A stretch of 64,000 nt of DNA from assembly GCF_000975115.1 (NCBI RefSeq), contig NZ_BBRE01000003.1, forward strand, positions 62,001 through 126,000, given 5' to 3'. Positions 18,086 to 31,193 of this stretch are shown here, piece after piece. Each line of letters begins with the position of its first letter. Within the stretch, counting starts at the first letter, position 1. The DNA comes from Demequina oxidasica. Lineage in GTDB: Bacteria > Actinomycetota > Actinomycetes > Actinomycetales > Demequinaceae. A model generated the notes under the pieces. It saw only the letters and a program-made list of their open reading frames with translations. It did no database searches and was not told the origin of the DNA. A program made the position numbers and the translations under genes.

Positions 18086-19552
18086 CTACCGAGTGCGCGG
18101 GGGTGTCTGAACCAGCGACTCGATCTGCTCGACGGGAACCACCTGACGGCGGCGAACGGTCTCCGCATACCAGTACGCCGAGTCCTTCCAACGGCGCTCC
18201 AGGCTCTGATAGTCGACCCAGACCATCCCAAAGCGCTTGGCGTAACCCTGCGCCCACTCGAAGTTGTCCATGAGTGACCACGCCATGTATCCGCGTACGT
18301 CAGCGCCCTCGGCGATGGCCTTGCGTACAGCATCGATGTGGCCGTGGAAGTACTCGACGCGGTCCGTGTCGCGCACACGCCCGTCGTCATCAACCTTGTC
18401 CTCCCAGGCGGAGCCGTTCTCCGTGACGTAGATCGGCTTGCCCGTTTCGCGGTGGATCTTGAGCAGGTGCGCGTGCAATGCGGAGGGATCAAGGTTCCAA
18501 CCCATCGAAGTGAGCTTGCCCGGGGGCAGCATGAACTCGATCTCCTCGTCACCGGGCCACGGGGAGTTCCCGCCGGCCTTGTGCCCGTCCGCGAGGGTCG
18601 CGAGTTCCGACTGCTGGGCGGCCTTGTGCGGGTTGTGGCGCACCAGGTGCGAGGCGTAGTAGTTAACGCCGAACCAGTCGACCGCGCCCTTCATTTCCGC
18701 GAGGTCACCCTCGTGGACGAAGGTCCAGTCCGTGATGTGCGCGGTATTCGGCTTCAGGATGGCGGGGTAGGTTCCCTCGATGAAGGGCTCGTGGAACATC
18801 GTGTTCGCCAAGGCGTCGATGTGCGCCGATGCCGCGCGGTCCTTCTCGCTCGAAGGGTCCCACGGGCGGGGGGTGTGGCAGTTGTTGACCAGGCCAACCT
18901 GGGCGCTCGGCGCGACCGCCTTGATGGCCTTGTAGGCACGCGCGTGCGCCAGGTTGAGGTGGTGTGCGGCCTCCAGGGCCTCAGCGTCGCTGGTGTGCCC
19001 GGGGGCGTGCGCCCCCGCGCCGTAGCCCACAAAGGAGGAGACCCACGGCTCGTTAAACGTGGTCCACATTTCAACATCCGCGCCGAACTCCTCAGCCATG
19101 CGCGTCGCGTAGACCACGAAGGCATCCACGGTGTCGCGGCTGAGCCAGCCGCCGTTATCCTCGAGAGGCTGCGGCAAGTCCCAGTGGTACAGCGTAATGA
19201 GGGGCTTGATGCCCTTTTCCTTCAGTCGGTCCACGATGCCGCGGTAGAACGCGATGCCTTCGTCATTGAAGTCGCCCGTGCCGAGCGGCTGAACGCGCGG
19301 CCAGGCGATGGAGAATCGATAGGCCTGCAGGCCCAGTTCCTCCATCATGTCGATGTCGGACTCCCAGCGGTGGAAGTGGTCGCAGGCCACGTCGCCGTTG
19401 TCGCCAGCAACGACGGCACCGGGTTGAGCGCAGAAGGTGTCCCAAATGGACACTCCCCGGCCGCCCTCATGGGCACCGCCCTCGATTTGGTAAGAAGCGG
19501 TGGCCGCACCAAAGAGGAAGTCGGCTGGGAAGTGGGAAGGCGTCGTTGTCAT
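18086..19552 (-). CDS. GH1 beta-glucosidase
   Basis: A 488-residue family 1 glycoside hydrolase. The N-terminal signature FLFGAATASYQIEGG (12-26) is present, with acid/base Glu168 in TTFNEPW and nucleophile Glu378 in YVTENGS, then the sugar-binding WSLMDNFEWAQGYAKRFG. No signal peptide, so it cleaves imported cellobiose or other beta-glucosides in the cytoplasm. The gene stands alone; a palindrome (aacgaatcgtt) overlaps its leaderless-type -10 box, suggesting control by an unlinked LacI-family repressor. GH1 enzymes also include galactosidases, so the exact sugar is uncertain. Confidence 0.94.
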   Translation of the reverse strand: MTTTPSHFPADFLFGAATASYQIEGGAHEGGRGVSIWDTFCAQPGAVVAGDNGDVACDHFHRWESDIDMMEELGLQAYRFSIAWPRVQPLGTGDFNDEGIAFYRGIVDRLKEKGIKPLITLYHWDLPQPLEDNGGWLSRDTVDAFVVYATRMAEEFGADVEMWTTFNEPWVSSFVGYGAGAHAPGHTSDAEALEAAHHLNLAHARAYKAIKAVAPSAQVGLVNNCHTPRPWDPSSEKDRAASAHIDALANTMFHEPFIEGTYPAILKPNTAHITDWTFVHEGDLAEMKGAVDWFGVNYYASHLVRHNPHKAAQQSELATLADGHKAGGNSPWPGDEEIEFMLPPGKLTSMGWNLDPSALHAHLLKIHRETGKPIYVTENGSAWEDKVDDDGRVRDTDRVEYFHGHIDAVRKAIAEGADVRGYMAWSLMDNFEWAQGYAKRFGMVWVDYQSLERRWKDSAYWYAETVRRRQVVPVEQIESLVQTPPRTR

Positions 19553-19558
19553 ACGTAC

Positions 19559-19564
19559 ATCCTA
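19559..19564 (-). promoter_or_regulatory. -10 hexamer, leaderless start of GH1 gene
   Basis: On the minus strand TAGGAT, 6 nt, then the ATG at 19552. Confidence 0.6.
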
Positions 19565-19574
19565 ACGAATCGTT
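19564..19574. promoter_or_regulatory. Candidate operator at GH1 promoter
   Basis: Odd-length palindrome aacgaatcgtt abutting and overlapping by one base the -10 hexamer. Its position would block RNA polymerase. Which regulator binds is unknown. Confidence 0.4.
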
Positions 19575-19737
19575 TCGACTTTTTCCTACCAAGCGGTCAG
19601 AAATATTCCAGGGGGCCGATGCAATGCCCGAGCTGGTCCCACCCGCTTCATAAGATTCAGCGTACACAAAAGTTACTCTCGGCATTTAGTCGCCGTTCGG
19701 ACGTCCACCAGACATCACCAACCACAGAGGTGGCACG

Positions 19738-20207
19738 ATGAACGACGACCTAGGCGGGGACTCCGCGCTCGAACGTCAATATGATGCGGGCGAGCGGTGC
19801 ACGACCCCGGGAGGTGTCGAGCGCGCAAGTGGCTTTTCGGCATAGCCAAGCGCGTACTCGCCAATGCGGTGCGTGGCAAGATTCGCAGGCAAAGCCTCGC
19901 TAACCGGCTACAGACAATCTCGGGCAAGACCGAAGCCAATGCACCTGCGGCCGACTCAGGCCTCGAAGTGCGAGACACCATCGGCCGGCTGCCCACGGCG
20001 TTGGCGGTGGCGGTCAGGCTGGTGCACTGGGAGGGATTCTCTCGGGCGGAGATAGCGACTCTCGAGGCCGTGGCCGCATCTACCGTGCAAAGTGGCTACG
20101 CGCGCGCCAAGGCACTACTCAAGACGGCCCTCGCGGTGTCAGACACTCCGACCGCACGGAATGGCCGGGAGCCTGCTGCGCGCCAGTCGCTAGAACAGGC
20201 GCGTTGA
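19738..20207 (+). pseudogene. Degraded ECF sigma-factor gene
   Basis: An ATG at 19738 with the good ribosome site AGAGG starts a frame (MNDDLGGDSALERQYDAGERC...) that stops after 35 codons at 19845. The adjacent frame from about 19797 to 20207 encodes RKWLFGIAKRVLANAVRGKIRRQSLANRL, the typical end of sigma region 2 plus linker, and then a region 4 with RDTIGRLPTALAVAVRLVHWEGFSRAEIATLEAVAASTVQSGYARAKALLKTAL. Most of region 2, which binds core polymerase and the -10 element, is missing and the two parts are out of frame. A deletion plus frameshift in an ECF sigma gene explains this. The 3' end overlaps nucS by 18 nt on the other strand. A short regulator using only region 4 cannot be fully excluded. 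Confidence 0.65.
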
Positions 20208-20885
20208 CGAGGTGTCGACGCCGCGCATGGCCTCGTAGTCGAGGACGAGGCAGCGAATGCCACGGTCCTCGGCGAGCACCCGAGCCTGCGGCTTGATCTC
20301 CTGCGCGGCGAACACGCCCTCGACGGGGCTCAGCAGCGGGTCGCGGTTGAGGAGTTCGAGGTAGCGAGTGAGCTGCTCGACACCGTCGATGTCTCCACGA
20401 CGCTTAATTTCGATCGCGACAGTCGCTCCGGCCTTGGTTTTGGCGAGGATATCCACTGGCCCAATCGCGGTGGGGTATTCCCGGCGCACCAGGGTGTGGC
20501 CGATCCCCAGCAGACCCACCTGCTCTGCCAGGAGTTCCTGCAGGTGAGCCTCCACCCCATCCTTAATCAAGCCGGGGTCTACGCCCAAGTCATGCTGGGC
20601 ATCAGCCAGAATCTCGTGGATCTCGATCTCGAGTCGGTCGTCCGACTTGTCGTGCTGAACGGCCCACACCTCGGTGACCCCAGCATCGGCCGCCTCCTTG
20701 TCTGGCGGGCCCACGCGCAACGTGCACGGCGGGCTCATCCAGTTCAGGGGCTTGTACGAGCCGCCGTCTGAATGCAGCAAAACCGAGCCATCGGCCTTGA
20801 CCATGATGACTCGGGTGGCGAGCGGCAGGTGGGCGTTGAGCCTCCCGCTGTATCGCGCGGCGCACCGTGCGATCACTACGCGCAT
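20190..20885 (-). CDS. nucS: Mismatch-specific endonuclease NucS/EndoMS
   Basis: A 231-residue NucS, the usual length. The N-terminal dimerisation/DNA-binding domain ([35 protein letters not shown]) is followed by the C-terminal RecB-like nuclease with Asp145 in GPVDILAKT and Glu159-x-Lys161 in [21 protein letters not shown]. It cuts both strands at mismatches and replaces MutS/MutL in most actinomycetes. The C-terminal peptide TSSTRLF resembles a sliding-clamp-binding tail. The ATG lies 3 nt after the atpC stop on the same strand, so it is probably transcribed with the ATP synthase genes. Confidence 0.95.
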   Translation of the reverse strand: MRVVIARCAARYSGRLNAHLPLATRVIMVKADGSVLLHSDGGSYKPLNWMSPPCTLRVGPPDKEAADAGVTEVWAVQHDKSDDRLEIEIHEILADAQHDLGVDPGLIKDGVEAHLQELLAEQVGLLGIGHTLVRREYPTAIGPVDILAKTKAGATVAIEIKRRGDIDGVEQLTRYLELLNRDPLLSPVEGVFAAQEIKPQARVLAEDRGIRCLVLDYEAMRGVDTSSTRLF

Positions 20886-20888
20886 TTG

Positions 20889-21158
20889 CTACTTCTCGGC
20901 GGGCTCGGCCACATCGGCAACGATCGTCACCACATTGTGGTCAAACGAGACGAAGCCGCCGGTGATGTCTAGCGTGTGGCCACCGTCTGCACTCGCCACA
21001 ACCTTGACGGAGCCCGGCCTCAACACTGACAGCACTGGGACGTGACCGGCCAACAGGCCAATCTCGCCCTCGACGGTAGGCACGGAGACGCTCTTCGCCG
21101 CCCCGGACCACAGCACGCGGTCCGGGCCGACGATGTCGACAGTAAGGGCATCGGCCAT
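20889..21158 (-). CDS. atpC: F1Fo ATP synthase subunit epsilon
   Basis: 89 residues covering only the N-terminal beta-sandwich (LTVDIVGPDRVLWSGAAKSVSVPTVEGEIGLLAGHVPVLSVLRPGSV). The C-terminal helical hairpin that inhibits the enzyme in many bacteria is absent or very short, as in several other actinomycetes. It connects F1 to the c-ring. The start has GGAGATCGG upstream and lies 3 nt after the beta-subunit stop. Confidence 0.95.
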   Translation of the reverse strand: MADALTVDIVGPDRVLWSGAAKSVSVPTVEGEIGLLAGHVPVLSVLRPGSVKVVASADGGHTLDITGGFVSFDHNVVTIVADVAEPAEK

Positions 21159-21161
21159 AAT

Positions 21162-23623
<2,462 letters not shown>

Positions 23624-23626
23624 GAG

Positions 23627-25258
23627 CTACTTCTTCTTCGTGACGATGGTCTCCTGCTCGACATCCACGTCTTCGCCATCGGCGATCGAGGAGTCGGTCG
23701 AGAGCTCAGTGCCCTCGGTTGCGAGGAACGTCGACACGTAGTCGTCGACAGCGGTTTCAAGCGCCGCCTGGGTGTCGTCCTCGAGCTTGCCGCTCGAGGC
23801 GATGTCGGTCAACACCGAGGTGTTGCGACGCAGGTGGTCGATGAGCTCGCGCTCAAAGCGAAGAACATCCGCAAGCGGGATCTTGTCGAGCTTGCCCTTG
23901 GTACCGGCCCAGATAGAGACGACCTGCTCCTCCGCGGGGTACGGCGTGTACTGGGGCTGCTTGAGCAGCTCCATCAGACGCGCACCACGGGTGAGCTGCT
24001 GACGCGATGCGGCGTCGAGGTCGGATGCGAACATCGCGAAGGCCTCGAGCGAACGGTACTGCGCCAGGTCAATCTTCAGGGTTCCGGAGACCTTCTTCAT
24101 TGCCTTGATCTGCGCCGAGCCACCCACGCGGGACACGGAAATACCGACGTCGATTGCGGGGCGCTGGTTGGCGTTGAACAAGTCAGACTGCAGGAAGATC
24201 TGGCCATCGGTGATCGAGATCACGTTGGTCGGAATGTAAGCGGAGACGTCGTTGGCCTTGGTCTCAATGACGGGCAGACCCGTCATTGAACCGGCGCCCA
24301 TGGCGTCGGACAGCTTGGCACAACGCTCGAGCAGACGAGAGTGCAAGTAGAAGACGTCACCCGGGTACGCCTCGCGGCCCGGCGGGCGACGCAGCAGCAG
24401 CGACACCGCGCGGTAAGCCTCGGCCTGCTTGGACAGGTCGTCGAACACGATGAGGACGTGCTTGCCCTGGTACATCCAGTGCTGACCAATGGCCGAGCCG
24501 GTGTACGGGGCAAGGTACTTGTAACCGGCAGGGTCGGATGCGGGGGCCGCGACGATGGTCGTGTACTCAAGTGCGCCGGCCTCTTCGAGGGCGCCACGCA
24601 CGGAGGCGATGGTCGACCCCTTCTGTCCGATTGCGACGTAGATGCAGCGGACCTGCTTGTTGACATCGCCGCTCTCCCAGTTCGCCTTCTGGTTGATGAT
24701 CGTGTCAATAGCGATCGCCGTCTTACCCGTCTGGCGGTCACCAATGATCAGCTGACGCTGCCCGCGGCCGATCGGCACCATAGCGTCGATGGCCTTGAGA
24801 CCAGTCTGCATGGGCTCGTGAACGGACTTACGGTCCATCACGCCAGGAGCCTGAAGCTCGAGGGCGCGGCGGCCGTCGGTCTCAATCTCGCCGAGGCCGT
24901 CAATAGGCTCGCCAAGCGGATCCACGACGCGACCGAGGTAGCCGTCGCCGACCTCCACGGAGAGAACCTCGCCGGTGCGCTGCACCTGCTGGCCCTCCTC
25001 AATGCCGGTGAACTCACCGAGCACCACGACACCGATCTCGCGAACGTCGAGGTTAAGCGCGAGGCCGAGTGTGCCGTCCTCAAAACGAAGCAGCTCGTTA
25101 GCCATGCAGCCGGGGAGTCCCTCGACCTGCGCGATGCCGTCACCAGCACTGGTCACGCGACCGACTTCTTCGGTCACGACACCCTTGGGCTCGTAAGACT
25201 TCACGTAGCTGTCGAGCGCCGCCCGAATCTCGTCGGGACTGATCGTCAACTCAGCCAT
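23627..25258 (-). CDS. atpA: F1Fo ATP synthase subunit alpha
   Basis: 543 residues. Non-catalytic nucleotide-binding subunit; the P-loop GDRQTGKT lies at 173-180 and the alpha signature [17 protein letters not shown] is present. The C-terminal tail (about 512-543, acidic then Lys-rich) is longer than in E. coli, as is common in actinomycetes. The ribosome site is GGAGAGA. Confidence 0.97.
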   Translation of the reverse strand: MAELTISPDEIRAALDSYVKSYEPKGVVTEEVGRVTSAGDGIAQVEGLPGCMANELLRFEDGTLGLALNLDVREIGVVVLGEFTGIEEGQQVQRTGEVLSVEVGDGYLGRVVDPLGEPIDGLGEIETDGRRALELQAPGVMDRKSVHEPMQTGLKAIDAMVPIGRGQRQLIIGDRQTGKTAIAIDTIINQKANWESGDVNKQVRCIYVAIGQKGSTIASVRGALEEAGALEYTTIVAAPASDPAGYKYLAPYTGSAIGQHWMYQGKHVLIVFDDLSKQAEAYRAVSLLLRRPPGREAYPGDVFYLHSRLLERCAKLSDAMGAGSMTGLPVIETKANDVSAYIPTNVISITDGQIFLQSDLFNANQRPAIDVGISVSRVGGSAQIKAMKKVSGTLKIDLAQYRSLEAFAMFASDLDAASRQQLTRGARLMELLKQPQYTPYPAEEQVVSIWAGTKGKLDKIPLADVLRFERELIDHLRRNTSVLTDIASSGKLEDDTQAALETAVDDYVSTFLATEGTELSTDSSIADGEDVDVEQETIVTKKK

Positions 25259-25303
25259 TACATCTCTCCTGTCAGTTCCGCGCGAGCGGAGATTGCGTCG
25301 GCG

Positions 25304-26116
25304 TTAGCCGACAAGTCGTCGTCGTGCTTGGTCGAGTCGGGCCAGGACGGTACCGTCCACGACCTCCGAACCGACCTGCACTCGAATTCCGCCGATGACC
25401 TCGGGGTCAACAGCAACATTGATCTGAACTTCACGGCCGTACGCACCCGTAAGGATGCCGGCTAGGCGCTTGCGCTGAGCGGCACTCAGCTCGACGGCCG
25501 CAGTCACGTGGGCAACGGAGCGATTGCGACGCTCCGCGGCCGATGCGATGAAGGCCTCGATGGCCGGCACCAGTCGACGGCCACGCGGCATTCCCACGGC
25601 ACGGTTGAGCAGAGACTGGGTCACTGGGAGCAGCTTTCCGCCGAGCACGCCCTCGAAGAGCGCGAGTCGCGCTTCCTTGGTGGCCGAGCGGTTGCTCATC
25701 GCAACCAACAGATCGCGTTCGCCGCTCAGGATGCGCTCCACGCGGAAGAGCTGGTCTTCCACGTCGACGAGCTTGCCCGTGGACTCCGCATAGGCGAGCA
25801 CCGCAGCCACACCGGCGTCCTCAATGGACTCGGCGAGGTCGCGCTCTTCCGACCAGCGTGCGTTGACGAAGTCGACCAGGACATCCTGGACGCGCGCGTC
25901 AAACTTGCCGAACAGCGAGGTGACCATGTCACCCTTGTCCGCGCCCGGACGAGCCGGGTCGGTCAAGGAGCGACGCAACGAGCCCGAGGAGTCGAGCGTG
26001 TCGACCACAGCAAAGAGCTGGTCGCCAATGCTCAGGCCGTCCTTGCCCGATGCGGACAGGACGAGCTCGAAGCCCCGCAGTACTGCGTCGTGAGACGCCT
26101 GACTCGTTCCGCGCAT
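25304..26116 (-). CDS. atpH: F1Fo ATP synthase subunit delta
   Basis: 270 residues, longer than the roughly 180 of E. coli delta but usual for Micrococcales. It is a stator subunit that links the alpha subunits to the b-dimer. It is encoded separately from b, unlike the b-delta fusion of mycobacteria. The C-terminus carries the delta signature IGGIRVQVGSEVVDGTVLARLDQARRRL. The start has GGAGG upstream and lies 5 nt after atpF. Confidence 0.95.
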   Translation of the reverse strand: MRGTSQASHDAVLRGFELVLSASGKDGLSIGDQLFAVVDTLDSSGSLRRSLTDPARPGADKGDMVTSLFGKFDARVQDVLVDFVNARWSEERDLAESIEDAGVAAVLAYAESTGKLVDVEDQLFRVERILSGERDLLVAMSNRSATKEARLALFEGVLGGKLLPVTQSLLNRAVGMPRGRRLVPAIEAFIASAAERRNRSVAHVTAAVELSAAQRKRLAGILTGAYGREVQINVAVDPEVIGGIRVQVGSEVVDGTVLARLDQARRRLVG

Positions 26117-26121
26117 ATGAC

Positions 26122-27832
<1,711 letters not shown>

Positions 27833-27921
27833 AGATACTCCACTGGTTTTTGGCCCGAACGCGCGCGACAGCGGGTCGGGAGAGTTGCCGGAACTGGGGT
27901 AAGCCTAACCTATGAACTGGC

Positions 27922-28389
27922 CTATTTCGAACCCGGGATGACGTACGGAACTCGCGATGCACGTAACACCCAAAAGTCGACCGCAAGCGTTAATAAAACC
28001 CCGCTGACCGCGAATATCGCGAAGAGCTGCTTATGGAAACTTTCAATATTCTGAAGTATTAATAATGCGGCAACGATGATTACCATCTTGAGCAACCACG
28101 ATCCCGCTACAGCCATCGTCATTTGGTCGGTCGAGCGCTTGTGTCCCCAGGACATCGCGGCCTGCGTGGTTAGCCCCGCTAGCGCGGAAACGCCCACGCC
28201 GACCAAGCCCGCGACGACTCCCCTGCCGCCAGCAACCAGGGCTCCCACCACGATTGCGATGATCGCAAGTGCAAGGAGACCTAGCCCGGTGCGACGTAGC
28301 GCGGTGCGGTACACGCGCGCCTCGGCTGTCTCCTGGTCCGCATGGGACTCGGGTTCTAGGTCCCCAGCGGGGGTTGGATTGGTAGTCAT
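27922..28389 (-). CDS. AtpI-like membrane protein
   Basis: 155 residues, hydrophilic N-terminus followed by four predicted membrane helices (about 34-55, 60-80, 97-117 and 123-145). Its place directly before atpB and its topology match the AtpI/uncI family, which helps c-ring assembly or cation supply; sequence signatures in this family are weak, so position is the main argument. The strong ribosome site AAGGAGAAG lies before the ATG, which overlaps the wecA end by 4 nt. Confidence 0.75.
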   Translation of the reverse strand: MTTNPTPAGDLEPESHADQETAEARVYRTALRRTGLGLLALAIIAIVVGALVAGGRGVVAGLVGVGVSALAGLTTQAAMSWGHKRSTDQMTMAVAGSWLLKMVIIVAALLILQNIESFHKQLFAIFAVSGVLLTLAVDFWVLRASRVPYVIPGSK

Positions 28390-29603
28390 GACTTCTCCTT
28401 GGGAAGAACTTCTAGGACGGGGGAATCCGTCTCGAGTTCGGCTTTATCCTGCCCTTCAGGCGTCACCTTGCGTAAGGGAGCGGCGGAGCGTCCCGCCCGG
28501 CGCCAAGTGCGGGAGAACAGCTTGCGCAACCCCGGCGAGGCCGTGATGAGGATCGCGCCCAGCATTCCGGTGCCGATGACGACGGCCGCCCACCCTGCCG
28601 GCAGGAAGACGATCGACACGGTGCCGAAGGACAGAACCGCCGTCCACACGTAGAGCACTCCCACCGCCCAACGGTGAGAGTGACCGAACCTCAACAGCAC
28701 GTGGTGCAGGTGATGCGCATCGGGGGCGAAGGGCGATTCCCCGCGCAAGGTCCTACGGATAATGGCCAAACCCATGTCGATCAATGGCACGGCCACCACC
28801 ATGAGCGGTAACACAATCGGAATGAACGCTGGAATCCGCTCGCGTTCGGAGACCACTTCGGGATCGATCTGGCCAGTGACGATGATGGCCGCGCCGGCGA
28901 TCACCAGGCCCAGTACCATCGAGCCCGAGTCGCCCATGAAGATCCGCGCGGGGTGCATGTTGTGCGGAAGAAACCCCAAGCACGCACCCACCAGCACCGC
29001 GAGCACCAGGGTCGCGAGTGACGAGTAGTCACCGGGAGTGGCGTTGCGCGCTAGCAAATACGTATAGGTGAGAAACGCCAGGCCGCCGATGGCGATCATG
29101 CCCGCCGCGAGGCCGTCGAGCCCGTCCACGAAGTTGACCGCGTTCATCGCAATCACCACCACAAGAACCGTCGCGATGAGGGAAATGTAACTCGAGCCGA
29201 TGGTAATGCCAGCGATCGGCACTGTCACGAGCTGCACGCCGCCCCAGGCCATGACCAGCGCGGCAAGAACCTGGCCGGCGAGTTTGGCCATCCAGTCCAG
29301 GTCCCAGATGTCATCAGCCGCGCCGAGCGCGCACACGAGCCCCGCACCCGCGACCACCGCCCAGGGCGCATGCGAGGCCTCGAATACGCCTCCAAGAAAC
29401 GGGATCGAACTGGCGATGACTACTCCCGCAAAGATGCCCGCAAAGATTGCGATTCCGCCCAGCCGTGCGGTGGGGGTCGAATGCACGTCTCGCGAACGCA
29501 CCGCGGTGACTGCACCCACTTTGATGGCGAGGTGACGCATCGCAGGCGTCGACAGGTATGCGACCAGGGCCGCCACCGCCATCAGAATCAGGTAGACCTT
29601 CAC
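28386..29603 (-). CDS. wecA: Undecaprenyl-phosphate N-acetylglucosaminyl-1-phosphate transferase
   Basis: A 405-residue multi-pass membrane enzyme of the MraY/WecA family. It transfers a sugar 1-phosphate from a UDP-sugar to undecaprenyl phosphate, the first step of a cell-wall polymer. Conserved motifs: Asp97-Asp98 in GAADDIWDLDWMAKL, NAVNFVDGLDGLAAG (154-168), FMGDSGSM and APDAHHLHHVLL, the histidine loop of the WecA/TagO branch. A C-terminal hydrophilic tail (about 355-405) is added. It overlaps both neighbours by 4 nt. Donor identity (GlcNAc) is inferred from family. Confidence 0.92.
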   Translation of the reverse strand: MKVYLILMAVAALVAYLSTPAMRHLAIKVGAVTAVRSRDVHSTPTARLGGIAIFAGIFAGVVIASSIPFLGGVFEASHAPWAVVAGAGLVCALGAADDIWDLDWMAKLAGQVLAALVMAWGGVQLVTVPIAGITIGSSYISLIATVLVVVIAMNAVNFVDGLDGLAAGMIAIGGLAFLTYTYLLARNATPGDYSSLATLVLAVLVGACLGFLPHNMHPARIFMGDSGSMVLGLVIAGAAIIVTGQIDPEVVSERERIPAFIPIVLPLMVVAVPLIDMGLAIIRRTLRGESPFAPDAHHLHHVLLRFGHSHRWAVGVLYVWTAVLSFGTVSIVFLPAGWAAVVIGTGMLGAILITASPGLRKLFSRTWRRAGRSAAPLRKVTPEGQDKAELETDSPVLEVLPKEKS

Positions 29604-30286
29604 TTGCGGGGCTCGCCCCCAGCATCAGCTCCGGGCTCCGTGGAACTCAAAAGTGCGTCCTCGCCCACGACGGAGATGATGTCGGCGAGGGGCACTCCCC
29701 CGTCACGGACAATGCGCAGCCCGGCCGGGTGAGTCGCGTCGACAATCGTCGATGACAGGCCAAGCGGGCTCAAACCCGCGTCGAGATAGACGGCGACGGA
29801 CGCTCCCAACTGGGCCTCGGCATCGGCCGCCGTGGTGGCAGCTGGCTGACCAGTCTTATTAGCGCTGGTGACGGCAAGCGGGCCGGTGCGCGCTAGCAGT
29901 GCTCGCGCGGCCGCATGGTCGGGGACGCGCAGCGCGACGGTGCCGTGCGTGTCCCCCAGGTCCCACGCGAGACTGGGCTGGGCAAAAACGATGACGGTGA
30001 GCGCCCCAGGCCAAAAATGCTCCATGAGTGCCCGCGCGGACTTCGGTACCTCACGCGCGAGGCCATCAACCGTGCGGATATCTGGGATAAGGACGGGAGG
30101 AGGCATCTGCCGGCCCCGGCCCTTGGCCGCCAGTAGCCTGGCAACGGCATTGGGCGCGAAGGCATCGGCGCCCACTCCATAGACGGTGTCCGTCGGCAAG
30201 ACAATGACCTCGTTGCGCTGTACCGCGTGGACGGCCGCGTCGAGCGAGGGACCCCAGGTGGTCGGGTCGGAGCAAGGGTAAATCAC
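29600..30286 (-). CDS. tsaC: L-threonylcarbamoyladenylate synthase
   Basis: A 228-residue Sua5/YciO/YrdC-domain protein. It makes threonylcarbamoyl-AMP from threonine, bicarbonate and ATP for the t6A modification of tRNAs. The signature PTDTVYGVGADAF (about 32-44) and the K-x-R region KGRGRQMPPPVLI are present, as is VTSANKTGQPAATT. It lacks the extra Sua5 C-terminal domain beyond a short tail. It is encoded 12 nt after prmC, a common actinobacterial arrangement. Confidence 0.92.
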   Translation of the reverse strand: MIYPCSDPTTWGPSLDAAVHAVQRNEVIVLPTDTVYGVGADAFAPNAVARLLAAKGRGRQMPPPVLIPDIRTVDGLAREVPKSARALMEHFWPGALTVIVFAQPSLAWDLGDTHGTVALRVPDHAAARALLARTGPLAVTSANKTGQPAATTAADAEAQLGASVAVYLDAGLSPLGLSSTIVDATHPAGLRIVRDGGVPLADIISVVGEDALLSSTEPGADAGGEPRK

Positions 30287-30298
30287 GGAGTCAGTCTG

Positions 30299-31189
30299 TC
30301 AGACGCCCACGCGTGTGGCGACGAGGTAACGGTCGCGTCCCGTCAGATCCTGATGTGTCTGTACGTCGTCCCACCACTGAGAGGAGTCCACAAACTCCCT
30401 TAGTGCGGTGCCCTGGGTGTCTGCGTGTTCCATGATGAGCACGCCTCCCACCCGGAGCAGACGGGCCGACTCGTTGATGATGTCGCGAGGAAGTTCAAGG
30501 CCGTCGTCACCCAGGCCGTACAGCGCCTGCGGCGGGTCATACTCGGCCACCTCAGGGTCACGCGGCACGGCGTTTGGCGGAATGTAGGGAGGGTTTGAGA
30601 CCACCACGTCCGCGCAGGTATCAAACTGGTGGAAGCATCGGCGCGCGTCGCCTGTCATAGTCCGGACCCGGGAGTGCACGTCAGACGGCTGACGTCGCGT
30701 ATTAATGCGCAGGTAAACCCCCGCCTCGTCGCTCGCTTCAAGCAGGCTCACGTGTGCCTCGGGAACCTCGGTGGCGACGGCCAGGCCGATAGCCCCCGAA
30801 CCGGCACAAAGATCCGTCACGCGGACGATGCCGTCCTTGCCCGGTCCCAACCGGCGGGCGGCGTCGATGGCGGCTTGGGCAACCATCTCAGTCTCCGGGC
30901 GCGGGATGAAGACGCCAGCTCCGACCTCGAGGTCGATGCCACGGAAGTGGGATACTCCGGTGATGTGTTGGAGCGGCTCGCGCTCGCTGCGGCGCAATAC
31001 CCGCGTGGCGAAGGTGTCGAGGTCAGCATCCTGGGGCACGTTGTCCCCGCGCGCGGCGGCCGTGCGGATTTCGCTGGCGGACTTGCCGAGCAGATGCGCC
31101 ACGAGCACGATCGAATCGACGTCCGGGGAGGGCACTCCGGCCCTGCTCAGTCGCTGCGTGGTGTCGCGCACAAGCGCGGCGATCTCCAC
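30299..31189 (-). CDS. prmC: Release factor glutamine N5-methyltransferase
   Basis: 296 residues from the GTG at 31187-31189, which lies 4 nt behind the prfA stop with GAGGA upstream; a longer frame would reach into prfA. It methylates the Gln of the GGQ motif in release factors, and its substrate gene prfA is directly upstream. SAM-binding DLCAGSGAIGLA (126-137) and the glutamine-binding NPPY (199-202) are intact. The N-terminal helical domain covers about residues 1-75. Confidence 0.94.
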   Translation of the reverse strand: MEIAALVRDTTQRLSRAGVPSPDVDSIVLVAHLLGKSASEIRTAAARGDNVPQDADLDTFATRVLRRSEREPLQHITGVSHFRGIDLEVGAGVFIPRPETEMVAQAAIDAARRLGPGKDGIVRVTDLCAGSGAIGLAVATEVPEAHVSLLEASDEAGVYLRINTRRQPSDVHSRVRTMTGDARRCFHQFDTCADVVVSNPPYIPPNAVPRDPEVAEYDPPQALYGLGDDGLELPRDIINESARLLRVGGVLIMEHADTQGTALREFVDSSQWWDDVQTHQDLTGRDRYLVATRVGV

Positions 31190-31193
31190 GGGG

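Noticed and set aside
18338-19741. Long open frame (467 codons) antisense to the GH1 gene
   Set aside because: It mirrors the coding frame of an unmistakable beta-glucosidase; high GC leaves antisense frames open. No domain or ribosome site supports it.
24341-25465. Antisense frame of 374 codons over atpA/atpH
   Set aside because: Lies across two conserved ATP synthase genes; composition is Val/Leu/Asp-rich as expected of a shadow frame.
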